A stretch of 64,000 nt of DNA from Armillaria gallica (GCA_037576215.1 JBANDB010000011.1:372001-436000); one strand, 5' to 3'. Positions 35,274 through 47,693 are shown, counted from the stretch's first letter. The notes: generated by a model not told the origin, from the letters alone. Numbers and translations are program-made.

Positions 35274-35283
35274 GATACAGAGC
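35274..35283. repeat. 10-bp target site duplication (right)
   Basis: GATACAGAGC, identical to 34859-34868. Confidence 0.7.
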
Positions 35284-35762
35284 AAAGGGCGTAGAATACA
35301 ACTCACGGTCAGTTTTTGCAGCAGATAGCATCCTACTACTAAGGGTACCTCTTTTACAACCAAGATTCCTCGGACCTTGAGAAATCAATTAATCACCCCC
35401 TTAAGGCATACTAGAAATAGTATGTACATGCATTCGTTTCCGTTCGTTCTCTCCTTTGTGGAAGAAAACCACCTAAGACATCAGTGAATTCGACCAAAAT
35501 TTGACGCTATTCTCCCTTACACTCCCGCACCGTGGATGATTGGTCTTGACTATTCGTCATTGCAGCGTCTAGCCGCTCTTCTTCTCAGTTGCTGCCCATC
35601 TGCTTTCTTGATATTATTCTTTCAAGCCTTTCACTACCTTGTAGGTACTTGTTACTTCTACCAGAAGCGTTCAGATAGAACTGTAACATACAGGACCATA
35701 CTCATGTAGTGAGCACCGCGTCTTTTGCAACAGATATCTAGCCTCTTTGTATTGCTCGTTCC

Positions 35763-35886
35763 GTTCTCTGAGCCTACGTGGCTGTGCTGAACCTGAACCT
35801 GGACCGGACCTGAACCTGCAGGTTCGGTTCAGGTTCGGACCGGGTTCACAGGGTCCTGGACCGGACCGCGGCCAGACTAGTTCTCT
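35763..35886. repeat. Inverted repeat of GAACCTGAACC/GGTTCAGGTTC
   Basis: Long imperfect hairpin centred on CCTGCAGG (35815-35822). Left arm is ACCTGAACC-rich, right arm GGTTCAGG-rich. GTTCTCT occurs at both outer edges (35763-35769 and 35880-35886), a possible 7-bp duplication. It could be a tiny foldback element. Confidence 0.55.
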
Positions 35887-36284
35887 CAAGCCCAGTGACT
35901 CCAGTAGTCAACTCCAAGAAAGACGAGCGGCACTGAACTGTATAGAACATGAAGCCTGTACCTAAAAATGGGTGCTGGAAACTCACAGCGAGGAGAAAGT
36001 TCTGGCTAGAATATATATGATTCGCCAGTAATTTATCGCATTCGGTTGTGGGGTAGTCATTCTTCGTCTCCAATGATGAGTCATGTGATAATACTGAAGT
36101 GTTAGACAAACAGATAGTTGAGTAAACGAACAATCATGAATGATCTATCGAAGATAAAACAGACATCAATATAGCCGTAGAGTTCAAAAAAATCTCAGTG
36201 GTTCGGGTAATGGCCGGTATTTCTTTCCAGACTTTGGATGATGTTACAGTTATGCGAGCGCAAGAATGAACTGGTGTTTTCATG

Positions 36285-36480
36285 AGCGGCGGCGAGAAGA
36301 AAGCCAGAGAGTGATTTAGTCCCGGATGCATCAGAGGACAAAGGAGGTCTGCAGCACTTGCATGAGAAGACCACCAATTTTAGGTGTTCGCATGAAGAGC
36401 TGAACATTGATAGACTAACTTTGGACTAACTCTGATCAGGAAACGGTGCTGTCTATGTCCAGGTCAGCGCTATGGCCGTA
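36285..36480. repeat. Dispersed block, copy 1
   Basis: GGCGAGAAGAAAGCCAGAGA, then GTGATTTAGTCC, GATGCATCAG and TCTGATCAGGAAAC, align in order with 43975-44180, 7.69 kb away. Part of the diverged repeated units; no gene recognised. The flanks (35887-36284 and 36481-37030) show nothing supported. Confidence 0.5.
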
Positions 36481-37030
36481 TTTTTAGTACACATTGAATA
36501 AGAGACGAAAGATTACTATGACGGGAAACTCCCATCACGAGTTTCATTCCGCCAACTGGAAGGAACTCGGGACCACTTCGCAAGAAAGTTTCCAGCTAGT
36601 ACTAAGATTCAGAACCCCGCTCGGTGGCAATGTATATGCAGTCAGAGACTCGTGTCAGGCATCCAGCTATTTCTTGACTTGCATTCTACAACGAGAATCA
36701 GTACACCAATCCAACGAGGATAGAGTAATTCTCAAGGCTGTATAACCTTGGTATGAGAGTACTTCTCAGAAGCTGACGCGTTCGTTCGTAGGACCTAGTA
36801 GAGTACATTTTTGGCTATGACATAAACTACAGGTACCAATCAGCAAGATACAAGAAGTAACAAAAGTAGATGCACACCCTCACACAGCGTAGCGATAAAC
36901 AGAAACGCGGTGAGCGTACTCGATGGTATGTAAACGATATGTAATGGCAATCTTATCCATCCTGGCATAAATGAGTATTGAGCTCCGCCGGCGGGACACG
37001 ACGGAGCGCTTGCTTGCTAATCGTCTTGGT

Positions 37031-38524
37031 TCAGAAGTAGGCAAGGTAGGCATTGTAGCCAATGTCATCCTATAAAAGGCAAAGTTACGAAGTGAGTAAG
37101 AAAATTGATCAAGTGAGAGCTAACCATAAATTTATTTGTCTGAGGTCTGGAGAACCAAGTCAGTAATGGATAAAAAGTTGAGGAGGTTGGAAGACTCACT
37201 CGAAGAAAACGACTTTGGTATGATCGTCGCTGATGGTAAAGTTGTACGCGTGTGCTGCACCAGGTTTTGTCCCAAGCATGAGACCGCAAAAGACCGCAAA
37301 GCCCTGGTAGCACTGTCAGGTGAAGAAGCGCGGTATGGGCTGTTCGATTAGCTTACATCAGCACGCCATTTATCCGCTCCCCATTCAGCAATTGCACTCT
37401 TCATGACTGGACAAGAACGTCAGAAGGGCACTGTAGAGAATTCATACCTTTTACCTAGCGCAAAATCATCGCAGTCAAAAATCTCTCTGCGCCATTTCTT
37501 GTTCCCCTTGCTCAGACCTGTAGTGTTCCAAATTTCCTGCCAATGATATGGTGGAAGGATTAAATATCTGGCGCCGGAAAAAGATCAAATAATTTTTTGG
37601 GTGGAATAGGAAGAATACACACTCTCCATCGGTCTGATAGCCTTTGTACTGTGTGCTGAGGTGAGGGTTGTTCTTAATAACCGCGTTAACCTGTGCGCTT
37701 GAAAGGCTCATACGCTTGAAGAACCAGCACTGGTGAGGTTGATTGTTATTGAAGTCACCTTTCCATCCATAAATCGGGGTCCCGTCGAGTGATCCGCTGT
37801 AACCAAAGACATTAGCAATGGCAATGAATGTTTTGTACACGAACGTACCCGTTGTACAGATCAGCGAAGGCTAGAAGAATGAGCTCAGGAAACGAACTGA
37901 GGAGGTATTACACTTACTTCCCGACGCAGAGTTCATCATCCTGCAGCAGCATTTAGTCCTCGGCTAGAAAATACTAACATGAAGACGCACTTATAGCTCT
38001 TATTGTCTGCAGCGTACTTGATAATCCACTCCTGGTTCGTACCGGTTCTCTGGGAACCAGTGATGGGAGTCTGATTGTCTGAGCTGCCTGAAAGAAAAAT
38101 GGAGATACTAGACGGATGATAGCGCATATATTTACCCCCAGCCAAATCCATATAACTCCCTGCAATGAGACTGCGGACTGTGAAGGTATCAGTCTTGCCG
38201 GCGACTGGCTCGACCAACCAAAGTTGGTTCCAGTTTAGCTTGGTACCATCGCCGAATGACCAGCCCTTTATTGCTGTACCTACAAAGAAGTGAGCGGGGG
38301 TATTTCTCCTCAGTATTGGGGAAATATACCATCAGCACTAGATCCTAGCGACTCAGAGTGTCAGCAGCGATATCCGAGAAGACAAAAAAGAGCCCCCGCC
38401 CACCGTTATAAAGATCCATGGCAACCGGAACACCAGCATTTTCAATGTGGTCTACAACCAAAGAGATGAACGACGAGCTAGGGAGTGCAACAGAGACATA
38501 CAAATTCCGCGAGAAAGAGTCATG
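37031..38524 (-). CDS. Ricin-type beta-trefoil lectin with C-terminal Cys/His protease-like domain (MOA-like)
   Basis: ATG at 38524-38522; about nine introns of roughly 50 nt; stop TGA 37033-37031. All splice joins I tested keep frame. The N-terminal half is a beta-trefoil with three similar subdomains, each with an Asp-Leu-Tyr/Ala-Asn/Gly-Gly type sugar site and a Gln-x-Trp-like element (NWNQLWLVEP, NQEWIIKY, PHQCWFFKR). The C-terminal half has Cys in DCDDFALG (37471-37473) and His in AAHAYNFT (37250-37252), a papain-like pair. This is the architecture of Marasmius oreades agglutinin, a galactose-binding, cytotoxic mushroom lectin. There is no signal peptide, as in other cytosolic fungal defence lectins. 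It looks complete and is flanked by decayed repeats. Role in defence against feeders is inference from the family. Confidence 0.82.
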
Positions 38525-38949
38525 ATGAGAAGAGATCGTAGGATTTCTGGGGTTTGTTGTCAAGACTGGTTCAGCTTTTATATCTCTTTAAGTGGGTCAT
38601 AAGATTCCACCCTTCGGGAATACATCAGCAAAACACGGTTTGCTCAGCAGCAGGTGTATTCTGGCCGTAGGGTAATTTCTCCATTGACATCCCCAGGTCT
38701 CGTGTCTCCGCTTCTCCGGTGTTCATGACTCGCGGAGAAGGTTTACGGCAATTCCACAGACGCGAGGTAACTTATGTACGGTATGAAATTGATACCCTTG
38801 TCATTATTAGAACAACGATAAAACGGACACCTCCGCCTCTGGACGTGAAGAATGCTCTCAAACATGGGACCCTGTGGCAACATTGAACACATGCAGGGTC
38901 AATTTAGAATTAACACGTACATCTTGAAACTTCTCCGCCATAGGATACC

Positions 38950-40254
38950 ACCAGCTGACCCTCGCAAATTCCCTTCCAGTGCCTAGCGACACTTTGATCC
39001 ACATCAATGTCCAGGGGAGCATCAAGACATACTCTCGTCAACCTGGCACAGTCGTCCGATTTGTGACGATGAGAGTTAAGCAAATTCGACTCCCATGCAT
39101 GGTAACAGTACCGGCTGGTCTGGCTGGCAGAAAAAGGGAGCGAAGAATCTCCCGTTCATACTGCGAACACGGAGATTGAGTCACTTAATGTGATGCGTCA
39201 AGCGTAAGAACTCTTCCATTCCCTGTCTCGCATCAACATCGACGAGATCACAAAATATCGTGAGGTTGACGAATGGAGCTCTAGAGATCTTGGAAAATTG
39301 GACACGGCGGAATTGAAATCGAACCATAACGTCTGCAGTGCCGGGAGTTTGAAGTTCCTGAAGAGTTGCGCCAAGGCGCCAAGAGCTTCTTCGTTACTCT
39401 TCCTGGACGTAGACCTCCGTTAGGCGAGGTAGCTCAACGATCCTACTGGCTGTACGCTCAGTCGCGAGACCATTAGTAATAATGGTGATAGTCTCCGCTG
39501 AGGATGCTGTGTGGAGCACGTCAAGTATGACATTGTTCGAAGAGTATTTGATCCAGCACTTGTCAATCTGCGTCCACGGAAGTCGAAGAGATTGGCCGAA
39601 GTTGACTCTATGTTACACATTCAGGCTTCAGCGTCACAGGCAAGGTCCGATGTCGAAAACGTCGACTTCGTAGACATCAGGAGAGATAATACCAGTGAAT
39701 TTGAGAAAGAAATGCCGGAACTAGGGCAGGGATCCTCTGCACATAGAAAATGCGGGGAGGAACGCCTCAGGAATGAACAAAGCCAATTCCGTACATCACA
39801 ATATTGTCGCAAGAACAACGGCAAGCCCGCCGAGCGACGAGATATCCTCCTCATCATATATCGCCACGACAATATCATGACCACGCGACCTTTCGAGTAT
39901 GAGCACGAGCATGTACTGTGATTTCATCTGATGGCATGTACGGTACATACCGAAGAACAGCTCTATGGCGCTTAACAGCCTCGCGTTATTCAGCGCTACT
40001 CGTCGCCAGTGACAAGATAGATGCGATAGCACCGACTGCGTCCGCGCCAATATGTACAGAGAATTGCCGACATTCTCTGTAGATGATGGACTACCGGTTG
40101 ACGCGTGTCGTAAATATTTGACGTAGGATATCGCCCGGAAGACGACGAACTGGGTAGAGGGGAGTTTTTGCGTCCTGGAGGTGAACTTCGTGATGTCGTC
40201 ATTTACAAATGAGGGCCTCGAGTATATTACGGGCTCGAGGAATCCTGGCAACAC
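38950..40254 (-). pseudogene. F-box/LRR-type gene, degenerate
   Basis: On the minus strand from about 40254: SVLSHLSCHWRRVALNNARL fits the end of a basidiomycete F-box, followed by LLSAIELFFG and MLVLILERSRGHDIVVAIYD. After a break come SLRLPWTQIDKCWIKY, TASSAETITII and RIVELPRLTEVYVQEE, ended by TAA near 39416, then more leucine-rich sequence, with TGA in HHIK*LNL near 39190. The order F-box, ERSGxxPL-like strand, LPWxQL-like line and leucine-rich tail matches that family. It is broken in several places and the start of the F-box is unclear. It differs from the intact gene at 23460. Confidence 0.6.
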
Positions 40255-40299
40255 GTTTGTGAGTGGTCATCGAACCGGAGGACAGGTGGGGTCTATGTT

Positions 40300-43160
40300 A
40301 CGTCGGACAGACATCTAGGCCGAAATGGGGATGATGATGTATCCTGTCACATAGAATAGTCATCAATCGATCTTGAAGAAACGGAATATTCTGCGCGTGT
40401 GGCCCGATGTTTTTGTGCTCGACCGGTAATGGAGAGGATATCCCCCCTACAGTGAACAAGATGATGGTGGGAGAGGCGACTCCAAGAGAGGTAAAGGAAG
40501 GAACGACAACGGTGTGCCATTCCAATGGTCAGACACGAATGAACACAAGTCGTCCCTCATGGAAGTCCATCCAGACGTGAGAGGGGAATCATCTTGCAGT
40601 TGCGCCATCCCAGAGGGCGCTTCCGCAGTCGACTCTCCGGTGCTCGTTGTCTATCCTTCGGCTAGAAAAGAAAGACGAGAAGGTTGGACGATGGCTCCAA
40701 CTACATCATACCACGCTTGCGGGCGATATTCATTCCTTTGAGGCTGAATACAACGCCCTGGACATTATCGACCATGCTGCCATTTAAGACGGAGCAGCGC
40801 TCGACAGTATTCATACTGGCGGCGCTTACTGGTTGTCAATCCAAGTCTGGTGGAGATCCGACTGTGCGGAGTTCTCATTGTTGGCATCTATTGTGGTCGA
40901 ATCCTGGAAGAAACGTCAGGCTTTGGAATAAAGCAGAAAAGGACGGTAAACGCGCCAGTAAATCTTGACCGTGAAGCTGAAAGTTACGAAACCCGTGACT
41001 TTTGCTCGTCGTGGGGTATACTGGGTATTAAATTTGAGCTTGGAGTAAATCCTGACCAGTCGATATTAAGTATACCGGGCTTCAGAAGAGCGGATGAGGA
41101 GTAATTCATGCCGAAGGATAAGATGCTCACCACAAGCAACCTTGGCCATCCATATACCGCAAACCGGCGCTATGCTGTGATGAATACAATGCGGTCTAGG
41201 AAACCAATTAAGAAAGTCGACGGAAAGGGACTGTTAATATAAGATTTAACTTACGAGAGCCTTTGATCCTGAAACACGTTTTTTTGTAAACCCTGGCAGC
41301 GGGCCTTGAAGTTAATCGATGAGAACAATCGACGCTCATCTCTCCCTCAGTCAAGATAATTCGGAAGGTCCATCACAGAATAGGTGATATCACTGCGGTC
41401 GTATCCTACATGAAATGTCAGATTTTGGATATACCATCCATGACCGTGTCCATACTTATAACTTGAAATTATGTCGAGATAATTCTGGTCTATCGGGATC
41501 GCATCGGCTTCAGAAAAGTATGTCAGAAGTATATCAGACTTGAAGGACGAGACACTTACGTGCATTCATTGTCATACGTACAGACTTACAAACTAAAAGA
41601 ATAGCACTCTGAGTGACTCGCAGTCTGGAATGGGGTCACTAAACTCTTAGAAATAGGATCATGAACAAGATTCAACGCACGAGACATGCGAGTGCAGAAA
41701 TTGCAAATCGCTTCCATAAAACTTGAAGGTTTGGTTATACACCAATCGCTGCAATCTATCAACAAAAACAATCGGATATATCACAGAGCTATCAGAGGCG
41801 ACGAGCCAAGGATTGAAAGCAGACGTACATAATGATTCTATGCAAGACTCCGTCGGTCGAAAAGGACTAGCAAGACGATTATGAATCGCGATGCTTGTCT
41901 TCGCTCCTGCTGTTCCGCAGACAAGTTTTTCCATCGACATCCGCAGAGAGAAACATCAGAGTCGGAAGTGCTGACGATACTACCGGCCTGAGTATAGGTG
42001 AATGCTGCTTTGCGCTTGGGAAGAGCACCACATGAACGACCTGATCCTCCGATTTGCTGAAAACAGCACCGGAGCACTGGCTGACGGCTATCATGAGAAT
42101 CAAAATGCTGGGCAAACGGGGTAAAATACAACTTACAGTCACTATTTAAAACAACTATCATCCTACCTCACCGAGTCTTACCATCCGTCACGTTAGCTTA
42201 AAACACGGCACTGCATCTACGTCAACAGTGTCTAGACAACATTCTATTGAAGAACATACCGCCACTCCAAAGCCTATCTTGGACCACGAATCTGAACGTT
42301 CTTTCTACCACGACAAAGGCGGTCGTTGTGACCGGGGTCCTTGTCTTCACAACACCTTGAAATTTCCATCCGTCAATGTCTCGGAGTCGGGAGATGGAGA
42401 GTCGTCAAGGGTAGGTTGTAGAGTCCGACCTAGCTGATTTTCAGAACATTGACTAGAATCGAGGGTAAAGTACACACCATGACCATCGGTACTCCTGAGG
42501 CCTCAATCATCCCGGGGTCCCCAAATAGTCATCCCAAAATCCTAGGTTCGGCGTTTCCGTGCCAATATGAGAAAGACTGAAATGGTCTAACACGTCCATA
42601 GATAAGAATGTGCCCGGAAATAGAGCAAGCGCGCCTACCTTGCGTCACGACAATATGCGGACACCCAAAGCGAGAAACCGATGACACGACAGACACTATA
42701 TAAAGTTTAAAAATGTCCGTGAAAAGATAGGAAAATTTGCGTACCAGGTTCGATGCCTAGAAAGTCATGGCAGGGAACTTCAGGCTGAAGAGTAGGTTAA
42801 TGGGCCAAACACCATGCTGCTGCTGCAGGATCCTCTTGAAAGGAGGGGTCGTCGTCGCGTATCGGTCGTGGTCGACCGTCGTGATAAACAAGAGCAAGAT
42901 GCACGCTTCGAATATCAAATTGGCATCCAAAGCGGGAGTCCGGGTCCTCGGGCCGTCTTTTCCCGTATGTACCAGTCTGACTTGCTATGTTCTTTGGCTC
43001 GTTTCACAGCAGAGACTGGTGCCGTTCCCAGCGGTTCTCATCTTCAGCCTCTGCTTCAGAGTCAAAGTCGGGAGACATAATATTCTCATGAAAATTGGAC
43101 ATCAGCAACGTCGTAGCCATGAAATTCATCATCATGGGTGAGCGATCAAAGTTCTTTCAT
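40300..43160. repeat. Repeated segment, units R2 and A
   Basis: The first part (40300-42140) aligns with R1 at 33600-35310; the second part (42200-43160) aligns with B at 50100-51100 and C at 57050-57960. Anchors are ACCAGGTTCGATGCC at 42745, and GAATATCAAATTGGCATCCA with GGGTCCTCGGGCCG near 42910-42955. Minus-strand frames give hydrophobic pieces (LILMIAVSQCSGAVF) but no intact exon chain. I see a decayed copy, not a gene. Confidence 0.55.
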
Positions 43161-43388
43161 CCGAACCGGGTGACGTAAATGCCCTAGTCGAATGTGATGG
43201 AACAAAGACGTTGCAGGACGTAGGTACTACAACGGTAACCAGAGATAAGAGAAGCAGGAGAAATTATGGTAAATGTACGTACCGAGAAGGACCACCGTGA
43301 AAGATTATTACGGAAGGAAGGTCTTCACAGCCAAAGTGTGGAAGCCTTTCGTAAAATGAGCATAATACGTGAGATAGGGAGATGAGTA

Positions 43389-43628
43389 TCAAGCAAGAAT
43401 CTTGGTGCTCCACACTCCTAGGATGTAAGCCACTGACACAACGATTGCCCTGGTCCAAGCTAGACGCCGTGGCTCCCGCGGGTAGAATATGAAAAACTGT
43501 TGCATTATTGGCGTTGCTATTAATGGGACTATGTCCCAGTCACTTGGTATCAGTAGATCCACAAGGCTGTATGGACATGGTACGAAAATGAGATTCCGGT
43601 ATTGATACAAAGATTCAGATACACACAT
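43389..43628 (-). CDS. Possible membrane-protein exon (hypothetical)
   Basis: A 79-codon minus-strand frame with a hydrophobic, proline-containing sequence (DLLIPSDWDIVPLIATPIMQ, then AWTRAIVVSVAYILGVWSTK) ends at 43389. It lies next to unit A. The pattern recalls one helix-loop-helix exon of fungal multi-pass membrane proteins of the DUF6533/6534 type, but this is only an impression. The partner exons are not intact. Confidence 0.25.
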   Translation of the reverse strand: MCVSESLYQYRNLIFVPCPYSLVDLLIPSDWDIVPLIATPIMQQFFIFYPREPRRLAWTRAIVVSVAYILGVWSTKILA

Positions 43629-43974
43629 CTAAATACGATAGCATATATGCATTAGTTTCGACTGCATCTTATACTAGGGGTCTAGAAAATAGATGAGCAA
43701 CTTTTCGGGGACGTGCCCGTCCGCGAAGAGCTTACCATTATGCGAGTGCTAGTGAGGTCTTGAAAGCGTCAATTTTATCAGCAGTGATAGAAATCTTTCC
43801 ATTACCGAACGGCTAACGCTGAGAAAGACAACAGCTCAGGAAAAGCTTCCAAAAGAAAGCAAAATGCACACATCTGGTTGGCAGATTTGCCACTGGTAAT
43901 ACGGGAGTTTCAATGAGGACAAGGGACGCCCGAAACTCTATAAAAAAAATGTTGTTATCGTTGAACCGTTGTCT

Positions 43975-44180
43975 TCATCGTCGGTGGCGAGAAGAAATCT
44001 GGAGAGTGATTTCGTCCTGGACGCATCAGCAGTTAAAGGATGGCTGAAGTACGTTCAAGTATGTGATCGCCAGATTTACCCGGCCGCGTGAAGGCTTGAT
44101 AGGTTAACATTACGTTCAATTCTGATCAGGAAACTGTCCTGGCTACATCCGGGTTAGCAGCGTCATGGCACTTTTGTCCT
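43975..44180. repeat. Dispersed block, copy 2
   Basis: Matches 36285-36480 (GGCGAGAAGAAATCTGGAGA, GTGATTTCGTCC, GACGCATCAG, TCTGATCAGGAAAC). The rest of 43629-45900 holds no recognised gene. Confidence 0.5.
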
Positions 44181-45947
44181 AAAAATGCATACCAATACAC
44201 CCCCAAAGCCTATGCCAGAATCCGAACTCCGAGGTAGCATTCTCCAAAGTCCTTCTGGGTGGACGGCCTTCAAACGCGGGTAAAGGTGCTTCAATAGAAC
44301 CTGCGCGCGTGTAGAACGGTCACTTTTAGTAGAGAGATAGTTGATAGAGGTTCAAAACGGGCGAGATCGCAGACGCCGCGTAGGAGCATGTGGGACATTT
44401 CAGAAATAATCAGACAGGTATATGCTCAAGCAGGAGGCTACTACGTGGCACTTGAACGTTGCTTGGTAGCCGTTCCAATATGGTGTAAACTCCAGAAAAT
44501 CAGAATAGTTGTACCTCGTTGCCTTGATTAGGAGGAGAGTCTAGTATGCGGCATGTATAAGAGGCAAAGACATGCATATGTAGGGTACCTGAGCCAGTAC
44601 CATAGCCTTGCATGCCCGTGAATGAAGACTTTCAGATACGCCCTAGACACATATCAGCAACGTCAAAAGAAAATATAAGGAAATCTGCATACTAATACCA
44701 GTTGAGATCAAGGTACATGGCACCGAAGAAAGCGCTGCAGCAAAATAAGCTTACAATGGACTCCGAGTCTCGATATTCTAGAGTTCGAACAGCTAAACGC
44801 ACAGCCTCGTGTTTACATCCAAGGTGAGGAAATGGGTGTAACAAAGGGCTAACATGGACCCTTCTCATCAGATCGCAGGATTTCGGCGTGTGAGAGTCAA
44901 GATTTAGATGGGCATCAGACATCCAGCTACTGACGCGCTATCCGGCATATCGTCATCTTCGTCGTCGGTGGGTTGTGATGGCACTCCTCCATTCTTTCTA
45001 TAGTTAATATCGGCCCTATTTTATATTTCCCTGCCAAACTTGCCTGATTTCCACGGTAATAGACGAGCTCACATAGTGTTTTCTCTAGCACTCAACAGAT
45101 GCACATAATTTATTTCGTGCATGTGTCGTCGTGCATTGTTTAAGGAAAATTGATGCTATTCGTCTCACGAAAAAGGGGCTTACTAGAATGAACTTGCAAC
45201 TTTCCTTTGCACTCGGGACGTTCGGGATTTGAAGTAGTACGTCACCGCATTCCTTCTCTGTCAACTTTCCAATTGTTTCGATAGGTCCGTGACTACAACA
45301 ACATCAACTACGCCTGATGTGATGCAAATATAGAGATTAGCGCACGGACAGTGGGAGATGGATATGAACCTAGCAATGCGCATATACATTGGGAGTCTTG
45401 GATACTTTAGTAGCACAGCTCACACTCATATATCTGTCGAAGGAAGTTGATTCGACTCGTAAATACGAGAAGCTTCATATTCAGCGTATAAACCATATTC
45501 TCACAAGGATGTATAACATTGTTTGGGCCTCTATCTTTCGGCAGCGCGGCTGATAGCAATACAGTGGTCCAAGTGTGGTCACTTGTGCACTTTCTTTGCT
45601 TTTTACCACGAGGATACCTCAAACTAATGGTGCGAGTGGACACTTTTATTGAGAATTGGTTTTCACGGCTCTAACGCCACCTTCTATTTATACCTATTTA
45701 CCGCTTACTTTACACTTTGACATATCGTACCTATCTCTTATTGACTCCGAACCACCACTGTCTCCGTACACTACGACAGAATATACCTGCCCTTCGAGTC
45801 AACCACGTCCCGTTTCCGAGTCGCTGCCACCTAAACTCCAACAGCTTTTTATTGACATATGTTGGTTGACCCAAGTCTGACGCTTAGTATGTCTGATCGC
45901 GTTACTCTTGATGATTTGTATCCTCATTCTATCATGCCTAACTAGTA
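44181..45947. other. No recognisable gene; 5' flank of HET gene 2
   Basis: Only short frames. TATA-like TTCTATTTATACC near 45683 and the shared flank CCTCATTCTATCATGCC near 45912 suggest the promoter or leader of HET gene 2 toward the end. Confidence 0.35.
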
Positions 45948-47693
45948 GAAGAAGAAAAGCCCTTGGTCACACTTTCTGCCTCCGAAGAGACCGGTCAGGC
46001 GGAATTAAACCCTTCGGTACTGAAGCAACGGTCCTACACCGGTAGAGTCTTACCATCTGCCGTCGCCGACATTCCCTGCGCTGCGCTAGGTGTTGATGGA
46101 ATGTTAAAGAAGCTTAACGACCCAGTCAGCACCTGGCGTAGGGCCCTGTGCGAATACTTCATCGCTCAAAATTACGACTTTGGCACTGCTTACGCTCATA
46201 TGCGCCTCCATCGGACACACTCCTTTCCTTACGGAGCTATCATGGAATCACGCAAATCCGATGAGAAGATGCGACAAGATTTGCTCGAGAAGAGACAGTT
46301 CGAAGAGACAAAAGGCAAGGAGGGACAGTTCAAAAAGACAGAAGGCAAAGAGAGACAGTTCACCACGAAGGCGCCTCCTCGACGTGTCTGGGATCTGTAT
46401 GCTAATCGCGTGATACCATACTGGGTCGCCCGCCGAGACCCGTGGGCTCTATCGCATGCATGAGTGAACGATAATGATCTCAAGAGAGAGATGACACCCA
46501 TAAATGGATATGAATGGCCTGTGCCGATGCCAAAGAATGCCGACCTTAACCTTATCAGGATCGAGATGCTGAATCTCGGCGCGGAGTATATCTGGTTGGA
46601 TGTTCTGTGTTTAAGGCAGGAGGGTCGGAGCGAGGATCCATGTGACAGTACAAGTCAGGAGGAGTGGGACCGTAGGGAAGCTTTGCGCAAGGAGGAGTGG
46701 AAAGTCGACTTGCCAACGATCGGATGGGTGTATGCCTGGGACCTTAGGGTGTATTATAGTAGTCACATGCAGTCGCTCGTGTGCTACTTCAGTGGCCTGG
46801 GCCTGCCACTGAGTTTCAAGATGGCCAGCGACTTCGAGGACGATCGGTGTTGGTTTAATCGTGCGTGGACACTACAGGAGACCCCTCGCAGTCCTATCAT
46901 TGCTAGGAAGACCTGCGACGATGGCATGATCGATGAAAGGTTCATGACAAGGGACACGCAAAGGAGATTCCATAAACAACTGGCATCTTTGCAGCCGCTG
47001 CAGAAGTCAGCCTCGATATTTGATGTCCTGTCTCAAATGCGGAAACGAAAATCAACCAACCCTGTGGATAAAGTCGCCGGGCTAGTATACCTGTTGGAAT
47101 CATCTCACATCCAGATATACAATGCGAGCCAGTGCGAAGAGGACGCCTGGACAGAACTTGTGAATGTCATACACGAACGATTTCGTGCAACCTTGTTCTT
47201 CTTGTACCCACATCCTGGGAACGGAAACAAATCCTGGCGACCGTCATGGGAGCAGGTCATGGAGGGGATCCTTCCCGCTGAGGGGCAGCCTACATTCAAA
47301 CACGTTTATTCGCATTCTTTTCCGACGGGGAAACGCGAGGACATGTATTTTGGACCCCGCATTGACGCATGCACAGTGCGTGGATTAGCTGACCCATCGG
47401 AGGATCTCCGACACGGAGTGTTCGATGTAGAAAATTATTGCGGAGTAATGTGTACCTTTAAGATTGTCGCTGACCCTGCAGATTCTATAGATGATGGTCG
47501 GTATACCCTCATAGGCTACGTACCACCTCCCAACGTAGCGGAACGCATATTCTGGGTAATCGGGAAAATAGAGGAGCCTAAGGGGAAATTTAGAAAAATG
47601 TCAGTGTTCAGGATGGCGAACCGTCGAGAATCAGAGAAGCTTAGGAGGCTGGGCCTTAACGTCTACAGGTGCACTACAACATATCTTCTTTGA
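45948..47693 (+). pseudogene. HET-domain protein gene 2, in-frame TGA
   Basis: Paralogue of HET gene 1. The acidic first exon of gene 1 is not visible; the sequence enters at a splice-acceptor-like CTAACTAG and reads VTLSASEETGQ, SVLKQRSYTGRVLPSAVADI, YANRVIPYWV and ALSHA, where TGA (46461-46463) replaces the Trp of SHAW in copy 1. The same frame continues: VNDNDLKREMTPINGYEW, YIWLDVLCLRQEG, EWKVDLPTIGWVY, DDRCWFNRAWTLQE, to LL and TGA at 47693. A tandem repeat of 30 bp (10 residues, KGKEGQF/KGKERQF type) lies at about 46294-46365 and is absent from gene 1. It keeps the frame where gene 1 is shifted. One base change would separate it from an open gene. Confidence 0.8.

Larger units (their letters stand above)
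33600..35310. repeat. Repeated segment, unit R1
   Basis: Aligns with R2 at 40300-42140 and in part with R3 at 48300-48800. Shared blocks include CTACAGTGAAC, CAGACACGAATGAAC, ACATCATACCACGCTTGC, CCAAGTCTGG, CAGAGGCGACGAGCCAAGGA and GAGCACTGGCTGA. Open frames exist in several phases, but none is conserved intact in both copies, so I call no gene. It carries the MITE at 34869-35273. Confidence 0.65.

Noticed and set aside
35671..35965. Pro/Gly-rich 72-codon frames on both strands as collagen-like proteins
   Set aside because: They are translations of the GAACC/GGTTC inverted repeat.
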